Of a stretch of 64,000 bases of DNA, positions 21,781 through 33,329 are shown piece after piece. The translations under genes were made by a program, and so were the position numbers. This DNA is from Heloderma charlesbogerti (taxonomy: Eukaryota; Chordata; Lepidosauria; Squamata; Helodermatidae), in the NCBI GenBank assembly GCA_026122225.1, contig JANEZZ010000400.1:620001-684000 (forward strand), in the 5' to 3' direction. The first letter of the stretch is position 1. Each line of letters begins with the position of its first letter. Below the pieces are notes generated by a model, which saw only the letters and a list, made by a program, of their open reading frames with translations, was not told the origin of the DNA and did not search any database.

Positions 21781-21834
21781 CTGGATATAATTTTTGAGAA
21801 TTCTTGAAGAGGTGAAGTGCTGAGAGGATGAAGC

Positions 21835-22880
21835 TGGGCATCCCTATCTTCAAAAAGGGAGGGAAGAAGATCCAGGCAGCTGACCAGACAGCTTGGCACT
21901 GATACCTGGGAAATTCTAGAACCAATAATTAAGCAGTCAGTCTGTGAGTGTTTAGGAAAGAATGTTGTGATTGCAAGAGCTGGTACAAGTTTCTCAAGAA
22001 CAAGTCATACTAGAATAATTTTTTCTCCTTTTCTGATAGAGATTCTAGCCTGGTAGATCAAGGGAATGCTGTGGAAGTAAAATATCTTGATTTCAACAAG
22101 ACATACAACAAGGTTCTTGGGGAATATCATGGGGAACCTTGATAGATATTCTGTTACTAGGCTAAATGATGGTACTGTTACGTGGATTGGGAGCTGGTTG
22201 ATGGATCACAACCAAAGAGGCTCATCAATGGCAACTTGTCAAACTGGACAGAAGTGACAAGTGGGGTCCTGCAGTGTTTTTCAGCCTTTTTACAAGTGTC
22301 TTGGAATGAGGAATAGAGGGGATATTAATGAAATTTGCAGGTAACCGCAAACTGGGAGGGGTAGCTAATACCTTAGAAGACAGAAACAGGCTTCAAGATG
22401 AATATAAAGTTCTGTATTTAGGCAGGAAAAATGAGGTGCACATATATAGGATGGGTGACTCCTGACTTGTGGAAGCTAAAAAGGCTAAAACAATTCTAGG
22501 TTGCATGAACAAAAATATAGTATCTAGATCACAGGAAGTAATGGTACCAGTCCATTTTGCTTTGGTGAGACTCCATCTGTGCTTTGCTTTAGTCAAAGCT
22601 CCTATGAGGAAAGCCCAAAGGAATTTAACCTTTTAGCCTGGAGAAGAGACGATTAAGAGGTAATATCATTGCTATCTTCAGATATTTGAAGAGGTCTCAC
22701 ATAGATGATAAAGCAAATTAGTATTCTGTTGCTCCAGAGCGTAGGCCCCAATTACAAGAAAGGGCATTTTGACTAAACATCAGATTCACTTGGAAGGTGG
22801 TGAACTTCTGGAAACATTAGAAGTTTTTAAGCAGAAGCTGGATAGCCACCTATGAAGGTTGCTGTAGCAGTGGACTCCAT
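21835..22880 (+). mobile_element. CR1 LINE, old decayed copy
   Basis: The sequence follows the CR1 reverse transcriptase and 3' UTR: ATCTTCAAAAAGGGAGGGAA, AATAATTAAGCAGTCAGTC, CTTGATTTCAACAAGAC (region of the IYLDFSKAFD motif, here with a broken Asp-Phe context), GTGGGGTCCTGCAG, then ATAGTATCTAGATCACAGGA. Many indels and stops prevent any long open frame. It is older than the 50.9-kb copy. Confidence 0.8.
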
Positions 22881-22884
22881 GACG

Positions 22885-23770
22885 TTTCCAGCACAGAGAA
22901 AAACAAAAGGGCGGGACAATGACATCAGTGGGCATGGCCGTGCCCACTAACGTCATCCAGCCCATGGCTTAGAGGGCAAGGATACACTGCAGTGTTTTGT
23001 TTCCCATCCTGCTTGCTATAGTATTCACCTATGTAAGAAGGACTGTTCTGGTCTGCTCACAAACATTTCTAGTGCTCATGCCACCACCATCAGTGCCAAA
23101 CGTGTGAGGATTGTGCCAACAAAATGAAATCAACAGCACACTGATTGCCTCAGCTCAGTGCCATTTCTTTAATTAGGTTTTTGAGTCTCATGTTTGGTTT
23201 TTCTTCTGATTCCATGTAAGCTGGTTTTGTTCCTCTCTGGTTATTATACCCCATGGATCATGTCCTACAGCGTTTAGTCTTTACTCAGGCGAAATGCCCA
23301 TCAGGGTTTCAGGAGGACTTGTGCCAGAAAACAGACTACACAAGGAGTTACATTCACTCATGGAAAGATCTTTATATCTTGCATTTCCCTGTAACAATCA
23401 TTGATAGATCATAATTTGAAGGAAACTAATAAAAATCCTTCCAGATATATACATTTGTTTTACACCAAGAGGATTTCTAAGTAATGAATGCATAGCAAAG
23501 AAATACAGTATATGTAATATATTAGGAGAAGGCAGTAGGTAAACAAGCTCTGTATGGGAGTAGGCCTGTGTGAACAAATGGGGATTTATTTCAGAACAGG
23601 ACCACACAAACTCAGTCTATGACAAACCTATATATGCGGAAGATTGTAATTCATTACGTTCAGTAAAATTATCAGTATTTAGTTGGGCTCCTGACCCACA
23701 GCAACAGTATGAAAATGCAGTATTTTTATTACACATGCAATATGAATGGCTCTCGGAAAAGAGAGATTCG
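22885..23770. other. Unique sequence
   Basis: No gene or recognised repeat; ordinary noncoding texture. Confidence 0.45.
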
Positions 23771-23771
23771 G

Positions 23772-23861
23772 GCAGTGCAAGCCTATGCACATTTACTCAG
23801 AAGTAAGTCTCGCTGTGTTCCATGGGACTCTCGGGTAAGTGTGCATGGAAATGCAGCCTTA
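23772..23861. mobile_element. Harbinger-like MITE, degenerate
   Basis: GTGCAAGCCTATGCACATTT, ACTCAGAAGTAAGTCTC and AAGTGTGCATGG...GCAGCCTTA show the palindromic arms of the short C-family form. Confidence 0.6.
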
Positions 23862-24534
23862 CAGAGCAATGCTGGTGGGGGCAGAGAAAGCTCACACCAG
23901 CAGGGAGGAAGCGGTGGCACTTGTACTCCTTTACTTTCCTATTCCAGATTTCTTTGTTTGTGATTTACTTCTTATTGGTACCAATGGGCGGGAAATTATG
24001 CATGCCAACTCCAGGGCCAACATACATCCCTGCCCCACATCAGGGGAGTGTCATGCGACTGGGAGGGCTTTGGATCCTGTGGTCTTCCCTGATCCACCCA
24101 TGACACACAACACAATTTTTGTACCCCTTTTTTGCCTTTACCAATGTCTGACTGGCAAGGTTGGTGGAAGTTTCCACAAGAACTGGGAGGGAGCATCCAA
24201 AGTCTGTTCTTTCCCTCTAAGGTTAGACCCCTCTCTCCTGGCCCTCCAAGGGGGAGTTCTAAACAAACATATGGCTCCTGGGTCACCCTTCCCTTGGATC
24301 ATAAGACTGTAACCTTACAGCCTTTCTAGATGATAGCTTTTGGTATAATAATTGTGAAGTTGTCATCAAGGTCCAAGTGTCCGCAGTGTTATATGTCTGT
24401 TCTGGGGATACTGCATTGTCTTGGCACTCAAACAATGTGAGGGACCACCTTCAGCCATATCAGCTTGCCCACACTTTAATTTCAGCAGCAGAGGCCCTTC
24501 TCACTTGCCCAGCTTTGAGGACAGCTATGTGAGC

Positions 24535-24850
24535 AAGTACATGAGAGAGGGCCTTTTCTGCAGTGGCCCCACACCACTGGAGTGGGTTGCCATTGGGGGT
24601 CCATCAGGGCCCATCATTGCAGACTTTTAGGAAGGTCCTGAAGACCTAACTTGTTTACTCTGGCCTTCACCTGATTATATTTTATTGGACTGTTCTGCTC
24701 AGTAGCTGTATTCATATTGTTGGTTTTTAGTAATGCTGTTGGTGTTTGTTGTTTTATGAATGGTTGCTGACTTATTATTATATCTTACCTTATTAATTTG
24801 AATGTTCTAAGCTGCCTTGGGAGGGCTTCTGCACTGAAAGGCAGCTTGGA
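24535..24850 (+). mobile_element. L2 LINE 3' end
   Basis: GGGCCTTTTCTGCAGTGGCC is the L2 block for an R(A/G)FSVVAP-type peptide, followed by TTAGGAAGGTCCTGAAGAC and a T-rich 3' UTR ending GCTGCCTTGGGAGGGCTTC...GAAAGGCAGC. It is 5'-truncated and has stops. Confidence 0.75.
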
Positions 24851-25481
24851 TGGTATCTACACATGGCTTTTACTCCAGTTCTACTACTCCCCCAAGTAAA
24901 TCATGTCAGATGACACATATAGCTAGTGCGGTGTTGCTTGCCCTAAATCCATGTTTTTTGTACTCATTTTGTGATGGCTTTTTCCCATCACAGCAGCTTC
25001 AGTGCAGTTTGGCAGTCTGTGTGACTTCAGCTGGCTTCGCTGAGGGCTGGTGGAAGCAACGCTAATTGGCGGAAGGGAGAGTCACATGGGGTGAGAACGT
25101 GGGGAGACCAGAGGGCTAGATGGCTATGCAGAAGTCACTCATTGCCCTCAATTGCACTTTGCCTACGGGAGCAGCGGGTCAGGAGAAGTCCTTTGCCAGC
25201 CCTTTTTCTTAAAACTGCTGAATAGCTACCTCTCCCTTTAAATATTCATTCATGGGTAGTCATGCTTACTTGGAAGTAGGGATAGCCGAACTGAGCTTTA
25301 CTTCATCTGGGCCTAGGGGTGCTGTCACAACAGTGTCTGTTATAATGATCATTATTATTACTGCTGCAGCTGCTGCCACCTCTGCTTCCTCTGCCCCAAG
25401 CTCTTGTTTTTGCAGGAAAGCGTCCCCCCCCCACACACACACACAAGCAGGAAAATCACACACACACAACAAGAGAAACTG

Positions 25482-25730
25482 GCTAGTATTTCTGGATGAA
25501 GAAGGTTAATGCACTCTGTCAAAGGGGCAAAACACTGTGGCTGTGAATGAAGGAACCGGGGACGCTAGTATTTCTGAATGAAGAAGGTTAATGTGGTCTG
25601 TCAAAGGGTCCAAACACCACCATTGCGGGATTGTGAATGAAGGAACCGGGGATGTGACTGAGAATGACTGAATCAGAAGCTAGTATTTTTGAATGAAAAA
25701 GGCTAACTAATGCAGTCTGGAAGGGGAGAA
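25482..25730. repeat. Three direct repeats of a roughly 80-115 bp unit
   Basis: GCTAGTATTTCTG(A/G)ATGAA begins at 25482 and 25564, with a variant at 25679. Units 1 and 2 share AAGAAGGTTAATG, CTGTCAAAGGG and GTGAATGAAGGAACCGGGGA. Spacing is 82 and 115 bp, the second unit having extra bases. No coding potential. Confidence 0.8.
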
Positions 25731-26117
25731 AAAAATGGGGACAGGGTGGGGAACAACTCTCTCATTCGCTGAGCAGCACCTATGAGGTTTTCATGATGCA
25801 ATCAAAGCCGGGTTTTAGGCAGCACATATTCGGCTTTTCTTGCTTCATGACAGACCAAAGCCGATTTCAGGAAAAAGTGGAGAAGAGCTGAAAACACTTC
25901 TCTATGCGTTTCCGTGAAGATTGGCGCCCAGAAATATTTTTAAATACAGAAAAATAAACTTGTTTGGGTTTGTTTTTAACCATAGTGCATAACCTATTTA
26001 CTTAAATGATCTGGGAGGGGAGGATTGGTTGGTCTGTTCTTAGTTTTCTATTTTAAAATGGTGCTTTTATATTCTGTAAAGTTCTCAGAAGTCTGCTGAT
26101 GAATGTTTCCACAGTAC

Positions 26118-26262
26118 GATGCAGCCACCTTGCTGAAGTTAAGCAGGTTTTGGTCTGGTCAGTGCCTGGATGGGAGACTACTTGGGAACCCCCTGCTGCC
26201 TTGAGTTCATTGATGGGGAAAAGTCAGACATAGAACTACTAAATAAAATAATTAATAAAATT
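26118..26262 (+). mobile_element. 5S rRNA-derived SINE with L2-like tail
   Basis: GATGCAGCCACCTTGCTGAA, GTTAAGCAGG and CTGGATGGGAGACTACTTGG match the 5S rRNA box A to box C region. The 3' part GCTGCCTTGAGTTCATTGATG and the AATAAAATAAT tail match the MIR-like SINE at 27334, not CR1. A second head-tail combination of the same 5S head is therefore present in the window. Confidence 0.75.
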
Positions 26263-26925
26263 AATTAATGCAGTTAATATTAATTATGAGCAGTCTAAGT
26301 AGGCTGCTAAAATCAATCCAGAGAGGACAGCTGGGTAAAGCTATCTGGGATCAGAAGACAGAACCAATGCTATTCATACTACTCTCTGTTCTTCCCTGTG
26401 GCCCCCAAGTCCTTGCCTTCTCCTTTCATAGCTCATATCCTCCTAGGGCTTCAGACACCTCTTCTCTCTCTTCATATCCCTAATTCCAGCCAAAACCCCT
26501 TTAACCCTGCATATTGAATTATGCATGCTAAGTAAAAGCAAAATTGCTCAATTTGCATAATTTATTCTAAGCACATCATTTGGTTCTTAATAGCATGGAA
26601 CTCTAGACCCCCCACTTGTCCCACAGCTACAAAATATCTTCTTTGTTGCAGTAACAGCAGTACAGTTTCATGCCATTGTCCCTTCCAAGGAACAACCACA
26701 GACTTCAAACTGCCAAATATTGAAAACTGGGGATTTGTGGAATTGGTTGCTAATTTGACCAGTAATGTTGGCAACCAAGGTAGAGACCGGATAAGAAGAA
26801 GCAGTGTGTGTAAAGAAAAACAGAAAACCAATTTAATGGAGCTCTCAGTAGCAGCTCCATCTTGGCTTTCTTTCCTGAGCTGGTCTATCTGCAGGAAGAA
26901 TGTGGCTATTTCTGGCCACACTGAA

Positions 26926-26927
<2 letters not shown>

Positions 26928-26960
<33 letters not shown>

Positions 26961-26978
26961 TATGTGTGTGTGTGTGTA
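26928..26978. repeat. (TG)n microsatellite
   Basis: About 25 TG units with a GCGCGTA interruption; potential Z-DNA. Confidence 0.95.
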
Positions 26979-27333
26979 TACCACAACCTTATGTATTTCA
27001 TTTAACCCATCATTGTGACTATGCAAAATTATCCTTTGGCACTTTCTTAAGGAATGGATGAATTACTTTCTTAAAGACAAACCCCAAAGAATACCTTGAT
27101 CATTAGTACTTGCCATGAATTGAGGATTCCTGATCAGGATATTGTGTACTGCAAGATTATGTCATGCTGGCCCAATGGAAAACTGACTCCACAATTCATT
27201 CCAAGAATATTACTTTTGATATTTATACAGCAACATACTGTGAGATAGAAAATAGGAAGATAGGAAATGCGTAAGAATGTCTAAAACTAGTTAGACCAAT
27301 AGATGTCTGTCTAATAATAGATAACTGTCTAAT

Positions 27334-27565
27334 GAGAGAGCCAGTGTAGTGTAGTGGTGAGAGTGATGGACTGGGAGCTGGGAGATCCGGGTTCTAGTCC
27401 CCACTTGGCCATGGAAGCTCACTGGGTGACTTTGGGCCAGTCACAGACTCTCAGCCCAACCTACCTCACAGGGTTGTTGTTGTGAGGATACAACGGTGAG
27501 GAGGAGGATAATGTAAGCCGCCTTGAGTTCCTTGAGAGAGGGAGAAAGGCGGGGTATAAATGCAA

Positions 27566-27600
<35 letters not shown>
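27334..27600 (+). mobile_element. tRNA-derived MIR-like SINE, full length
   Basis: The head AGTGTAGTGTAGTGGTGAGAG carries the pol III box A, and GGTTCTAGTCC near 27390 is box B. The body GGGTGACTTTGGGCCAGTCA and CCTACCTCACAGGGTTGTTG matches the MIR/CORE-SINE region. The 3' end GCCGCCTTGAGTTCCTTGAG, GGCGGGGTATAAATG and (AAAT)n is L2-like, so L2 is the likely mobilising LINE. The well-kept boxes and long tail suggest a fairly young insertion. Confidence 0.85.
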
Positions 27601-27601
<1 letters not shown>

Positions 27602-27609
27602 GCCTTGTT

Positions 27610-28375
27610 CAATTGTGTGTGGGGGAGCGGGGAGGTTTAAAAATACTTAACATGATCAATGGAATAGTCCTAACAACTCTGGAGTATCATATACCTGCAT
27701 TTCATAAAATACATTTATCTATTTGTCTTCTGAAGAGCTCAAATGTTTTACTAATGTACTCACTATTGGAACTTTCTTCCATCTTGGAATCCCCCTGTCA
27801 TTTGCAGCCTCTGTCCTGGAAGTGAAACCTCCTTGAAATCTTTGGACTGCTCCATCTACAAATCCCAAATTGACAGCCTGGAGACCCTTGACATCCAAGT
27901 GGATCCAGATCCACCATTTGGGAATTATTAGGTGAAGATGTATATTACAGAGTAGGGAATATGTTAAAAATATTTACATAATTAGAATGCTGGACAAATG
28001 GAAGTACCATTTATACTGAACTACAATGGCATGGGGCAGATATCCAGAAAATGCAGCAAGTTCACACCAGTTCCTGTGCTATTGTTTATTACAGGAATGT
28101 TACTAGGAAGGCACTTTTAGGATAGCTACTCACAGGTCAGCCATGGATATGCTGAGTGTTTAAACATCTATTTTTGACAGTAGTGGGCAGTGACTTTTCA
28201 TATGTTTGTTTGTCTCTCATGGGAGGAATCCAACTTATGAACATTAGTCAGCTAAAGAAACTTGCCCTCATAGGACAAGTGCAGAATGAGTGCAGCTGTG
28301 ATATTTGAAGTTTTAAAGTTGCATTCGAACTTCTTAGTAAAAGCTCATACTTACAAATACATTTCCCATAGACAT
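27610..28375. other. Unique sequence
   Basis: No gene or recognisable repeat. Confidence 0.4.
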
Positions 28376-28407
28376 ATCGATAGATAGATAAATAGATAGA
28401 TAGATAG
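28376..28407. repeat. (GATA)n microsatellite
   Basis: About seven GATA units with one interruption. Confidence 0.85.
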
Positions 28408-28802
28408 TTCTCAGAAAGGTGTGGTTAACTTCTTATAGCTGAGTGTCTCCATAAGAACATGCCTTCAGTCCATTTCCAAACACTGAGGGTCAGATCACAT
28501 AGATCATTTTCCCCCTTCCAGATGGTTTGGACTATAATTTGCATCATGCCCAGCCAGCATGGCCATTGACATAGGCTAACATAGATTAACCATTCCCACA
28601 CAATCCATTCCAAATGTTGCCTCATACAGAAATCATGTCCCAAGGTGCAGACTTCATGTAGAGTAGTGTGTTATATGAATCAGCCCCTAATGGATGCATT
28701 TTTTGCAGTCGGTGTTTTTAAATTCACTGCGATCATGGAAATTGCTTCTTTGTTTTTATATTTGTTTGCTTGTTTGTATCTATCTACCCAGAGAAAACTG
28801 TG

Positions 28803-29795
28803 GGTTTTTTTTTTCCTTTTTGTAATTTTATTTATTCTTTTGTTAATACAGAAGAAACTCCGGGTTGATAAACAAAGGAAAGCATTTCATTTTACATTGA
28901 TTCATAAATACAAATGATAACAAAGAGTTGTAAACATAATCAAACTCATACCAGTTAAATTGTCCCTATATTAAATAAAGTTGTACTGAATCCTGAACTT
29001 TATCATTCCAATATAAAACAAAGAAACTCAATTTTTCTATAATTTTTTTTTTTACTGATTCTCCCTCTCTGGCTCTAATCATATTAGTAAATTTAATCAT
29101 TCAGGCCATATCCCAAACCCTCATACACCAATTATCCATTTTTGTAGGATTAACTGTCTTCCACCTATGGCTTATTGCCATACAGGCAGCCGTCGGTAAA
29201 TGAATAGTCAGTAAGTGAATAGTCATCAATTGGAACTATATCTTCAACATATTCAAATAAAAAATATCAGTGGGTCCAAAGAGAGCTCAACATCTACTGT
29301 TTTCATAATTTCATCCTTTACCATCCTCCAAAACTTTACTATTTGGGGGCAGGACCAAAAACCATGGTATGTATTTGCTCCACTGGCACCACTTCTCCAA
29401 CACTTATCATCTAGCTTCCTGTAGATTTTACTAAGCCTGAATTGTGTTAAGTACCATCTAAGAGTAATTTATAGAAGTTATCTTTAAAATTCATGAGGAG
29501 TGTACTCTTTGGGTTATGTTCTCTAACCTGATCCCAAATGTCTTGAGTAATTTACCTTCCTAAATCATTTTCCCATTTAGTTAAGTAGAAGTTCCTTATC
29601 ATATTAAGGTTAACTATAATTTTATAAAATTGACTTAGAGTTCCCTTATGTACCCCATTTTATATTATTGCTTCAAAGTTAGAGCAATCTCTTATTTCTT
29701 TATAAAATAAACTGTTTACAAAAAAGTTAATATAATATTTCTTGCATAATGGCATAGCGAACTCAGATATTTGCAATAAGTGTCCTATTTTTCAG
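28803..29795 (-). mobile_element. L1 LINE, ORF2 C-terminus and 3' UTR
   Basis: A T-run at the left edge (28805-28814) is the complement of a poly-A tail. Reading the minus strand from about 29700 gives blocks typical of the L1 ORF2 C-terminal region: ITQDIWDQVREHNPKSTLLM, RLSKIYRKLDDKCWRSG, then CPQIVKFWRMVKDEIMKTV, with stops. The Cys of KCWRSG and the CPQI block fit the L1 C-terminal Cys-rich motif. It is a strongly 5'-truncated, inactive copy. Confidence 0.7.
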
Positions 29796-30542
29796 GTCAG
29801 AGTTGGAAATAGGGCTTGTCACACACTCATACACACATAATTCCATCTACAGAAATGTTCCTGATTATAAAAATTTGTTGGTGAACCCTGCTTTCTTAAC
29901 AAGAGGGTGCTTTTTTAAACTATCCTGATTAGCTTTGCTCTTTCGGCAATCTAAATCCATTCCCGACACTTATCTGTTTACGGGTGCTTTGAAAGGAAAT
30001 AGAGTATAAAAAATGTCAGTAGCAGCTAGAATTAATTTCTGTACCGCATCTGGTATTACTTAATCTTATGCATAGCAAAGCCATTTTCTTTTGCAAAGAG
30101 TCAAATTAGGCATATTTTGCAAAATTTAACTTCAGCAAAGGAGATCGTTACCTTGTCGTGGTGCTGGAGCTTGAGCACCTTAGTCATGAGCTAAACTGTG
30201 AAGGGACACCCAAGATGGGAAGGTCATGGCAGAGAGGTCAGACTAAATACGATCCCTGGGGAAGGAAACGGCAACCCACCCCAGTATTCTTGCCATGACA
30301 ACTAAATGGATCAGTACAACCAGAGATATGTTGGTATACCATTAGAAGATGGGACTCCCAAGTCGGAAGATGGTCAAAATGCTACTGGGGAGGAACAGAG
30401 GATAAGTTCAACTAGCCCCAGATGTGATGACGCAGCTAGCTCAAAGCCGAAATGACGGCTAGCAGCCGACGGTGCTGGTGGTGAACGACGAATCCAATGT
30501 TCTAAAGATCAGCACACCATAGGAACCTGGAATGTAAGATCT

Positions 30543-31667
30543 ATGAGCCAGGGCAAATTGGATGTGGTTATTGGGGAGATGTCAAGATTAAATATAGACA
30601 TTTTGGGGGTCAGTGAACTGAAATGGACTGGAATGGGCCACTTCACATCAAATGACCACCAGATCTACTACTGCGGACAAGAGGACCACAGAAGAAATGG
30701 AGTAGCCTTCATAATTAATAATAAAGTGGCTAAAGCAGTGCTTGGATACAACCCAAAAAATGACAGAATTATCTCAGTTCGAATTCAGGGTAAGCCATTT
30801 AACATCATAGTGATCCAAATATACACCCCAACCACAGATGTTGAAGAAGCAGAAGTAGATCAGTTCTATGAGGATCTGCAGCACCTACTGGACAGTACGC
30901 CAAAAAAAGATGTTATTTTCATTACAGGAGACTGGAATGCTAAGGTGGGTAGTCAAACAACACCTGGAATTACAGGCAAGCATGGTCTGGGAGAGCAAAA
31001 TGAAGCAGGACATAAGCTGATAGAATTTTGCCAAGACAACTCACTGTGCATAACAAACACTCTCTTCCAACAACCCAAGAGACGACTTTATACATGGACT
31101 TCACCAGACGGTCGACACCGAAATCAGATTGACTACATCCTTTGTAGCCAAAGGTGGCGGACATCTATGCAGTTGGTAAAAACAAGACCTGGAGCTGATT
31201 GTAGTTCAGATCACGAATTTCTTATTGCACAATTTAGAATCAGACTAAAGAGAATAGGGAAGACCCACAGATCAGTTAGATATGAGCTCACTAATATTCC
31301 TAATGAATATGCAGTGGAGGTGAAGAATAGATTTAAGGGACTAGATTTAGTAGATAGGGTCCCGGAAGAACTATGGACAGAAGTTCACAACATTGTTCAG
31401 GAGGCGGCAACAAAAAACGTCCCAAAGAAAAGGAAAACCAAGAAGGCAAGATGGCTGTCTGCTGAGACACTGGAAGCAGCCCAAGAAAGAAGGAAAGCCA
31501 AAGGCAACAGTGATAGGGGGAGATATGCCCAATTAAATGCAAAATTCCAGAGGTTAGCCAGAAGAGATAAGGAATTATTTCTAAACAAGCAATGTGCAGA
31601 AGCGGAAGAAGATAATAGAATAGGAAGGACAAGAGACCTCTTCCAGAAAATTAGAAACATCGGGTAA
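30543..31667 (+). pseudogene. BovB endonuclease domain (first surviving frame)
   Basis: 374 codons. The apurinic/apyrimidinic-type endonuclease nicks target DNA for target-primed reverse transcription. Catalytic landmarks are intact: SELKW with Glu25, GDWNAKVG with Asp130 and Asn132, QIDYIL with Asp197, SSDH with Asp223 and His224. The open frame extends upstream of ATG 30543 without another ATG, back to a stop near 30450, and encodes HTIGTWNVRS just before Met1, so the biological start may be upstream or non-AUG. Beyond residue 240 comes a basic linker rich in Lys/Arg (KKRKTKKARW). It ends at a premature TAA after a one-base frameshift, before the RT domain that intact BovB carries in the same frame. 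Confidence 0.9.
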
Positions 31668-31680
31668 ATTCCAGGCAAAA

Positions 31681-32139
31681 ATGGGTGTGATCAAAAACAA
31701 AGATGGCAAGGACCTAACAGAAGCAGAAGAGATCAAGAAAAGGTGGCAAGAATATACGGAAGATCTGAATAGGAAAGATAATAATATCGGGGATAGATTT
31801 GACGGTATGGTCAGTGAGCTAGAGCCAGACATCCTGAAGAGTGAGGTTGAATGGGCCTTAAGAAGCATTGCTAATAACAACGCAGCAGGAGATGACAGTA
31901 TCCCAGATGAACTATTTAAAATCTTGCAAGATGATACTGTCAGGGTGATGCAAATATGCCAGCAAATTTGGAAAACACAAGTATGGCCAACAGATTGGAA
32001 AAAATCAACTTATATCCCCATACCAAAAAAGGGAAGCACCAAAGAATGTTCAAACTACCATACAGTGGCACTTATTTCACATGCCAGTAAGGTAATGCTC
32101 AAGATCTTGCAAAGTAGACTCCAGCAATTCATGGAATGA
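31681..32139 (+). pseudogene. BovB N-terminal reverse transcriptase part (second frame)
   Basis: 152 codons in another frame from the endonuclease part. It holds the RT leader: EEIKKRWQEYTEDLNRKD, AAGDDSIPDELFKIL, VWPTDWKKSTYIPIPKKGS and the NYHTVALISHASKVMLKIL region (RT motif 1 area). In intact copies this region continues directly into the next block; here TGA at 32137 ends it. The upstream frameshift separates it from the endonuclease. No independent start is expected; the ATG at 31681 is simply internal. Confidence 0.85.
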
Positions 32140-33074
32140 GAATTGCCAGATGTACAAGTTTAGAAAAGGCAGACCAAATTGCCAATATCCGCTGGATAAT
32201 GGAGAAAGCCAAGGAGTTTCAGAAAAACTTCTATTTCTGTTTTATTGACTATTCTAAAGCCTTTGACTGTGTGGATCATAACAAATTGTGGCGAGTTCTT
32301 GGTGGTATGGGGATACCAAGTGATCTTGTCTGCCTCCTGAGGAATCTGTATAACGACCAAGTGGCAACGGTAAGAATAGACCATGGAACAATGGACTGGT
32401 TTAAGATTGGGAAAGGAGTACGGCAGGGTTGTATACTCTCACCCTACCTATTCAACCTCTATGCTGAACACATCATGCGACATGCTGGACTTGATGAAGC
32501 CAAGGTTGGAGTTAAAATCACTGGAAGAAACATTAACAATCTCCGATATGCAGATGATACCACTTTGATGGCTGAAAGCGAGGAGGAGCTGAGGAACCTC
32601 ATGACGAAGGTGAAAGAAGAAAATGCAAAAGCTGGGTTGCAATTAAACCTCAAAAAAACCAAGATTATGGCAACCAGCTTGATTGATAACTGGCAAATAG
32701 AGGGAGAAAACGTGGAGGCAGTGACAGACTTTGTCTTTCTAGGTGCAAAGATTACTGCAGATGCTGACTGCAGCCAGGAAATCAGAAGACATTTACTTCT
32801 TGGGAGGACAGCAATGACAAATCTTGATAAAATAGTGAAGAGCAGAGACATCACACTGACAACAAAGGTCCGCATAGTTCAAGCAATGGTCTTCCCCGTA
32901 GTAACCTATGGCTGCAAGAGCTGGACTATAAGGAAGGCTGAGCGAAGGAAGATAGATGCTTTTGAACTGTGGTGCTGGAGGAAAATTCTGAGAGTGCCTT
33001 GGACTGCAAGAAGATCAAGCCAGTCCATCCTCCAGGAAATCAAGCCAGACTGCTCACTTGAGGGAATGATATGA
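32136..33074 (+). pseudogene. BovB reverse transcriptase core (third frame)
   Basis: 312 codons. It contains the RT palm motifs: FIDYSKAFDCVDH (catalytic Asp38), GVRQGCILSPYLF (residues 94-107), YADD at 138-141 (catalytic Asp140 and Asp141) and LNLKKTKIM. Later come VRIVQAMVFPVVTYGC and RILRVPW-type blocks (here KILRVPWTARRSSQSILQEI). A deletion of roughly ten bases just after 32150 removed part of the FRKGRGT-type block and shifted the frame. A TGA at 33072 cuts off the C-terminal block, which continues in frame to 33317 (KYFGHITRR, GRPRARWMDDILE). The enzyme cannot be made as one protein. Confidence 0.9.
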
Positions 33075-33329
33075 AAGGCAAAACTGAAGTACTTTGGCCA
33101 CATCACGAGAAGACAGAATACCCTGGAGAAGATGCTGATGCTAGGGAAAATGGAAGGCCAAAGGAAGAGGGGCCGACCAAGGGCAAGGTGGATGGATGAT
33201 ATTCTGGAGGTGACGGGCTCGACCTTGGGGGAGCTGGAGGTGGCGATGGCCAACAGGAAGATCTGGCGTGGGCTGGTCCATGAAGTCACGAAGAGGCAGA
33301 AGCGACTGACCGAATAAACAACAACAAGC

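Larger units (their letters stand above)
30140..33327 (+). mobile_element. RTE-BovB LINE, nearly full length, inactivated
   Basis: The element starts GGAGATCGTTACCTTGTCGT and ends GAATAAACAACAACAA, about 3.19 kb, close to the usual 3.2 kb of BovB. Order: 5' UTR of about 0.3-0.4 kb, apurinic-type endonuclease, reverse transcriptase, C-terminal GRPRARWMDD-type block, short AAC-rich tail. The reading frame is broken by a frameshift at about 31665, a stop at 32137 followed by a small deletion, and a stop at 33072. Otherwise the frames are long, so decay is recent relative to the other LINEs here. BovB is the classic horizontally transferred LINE shared by squamates and ruminants. I could not find a clear TSD. 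Confidence 0.95.
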
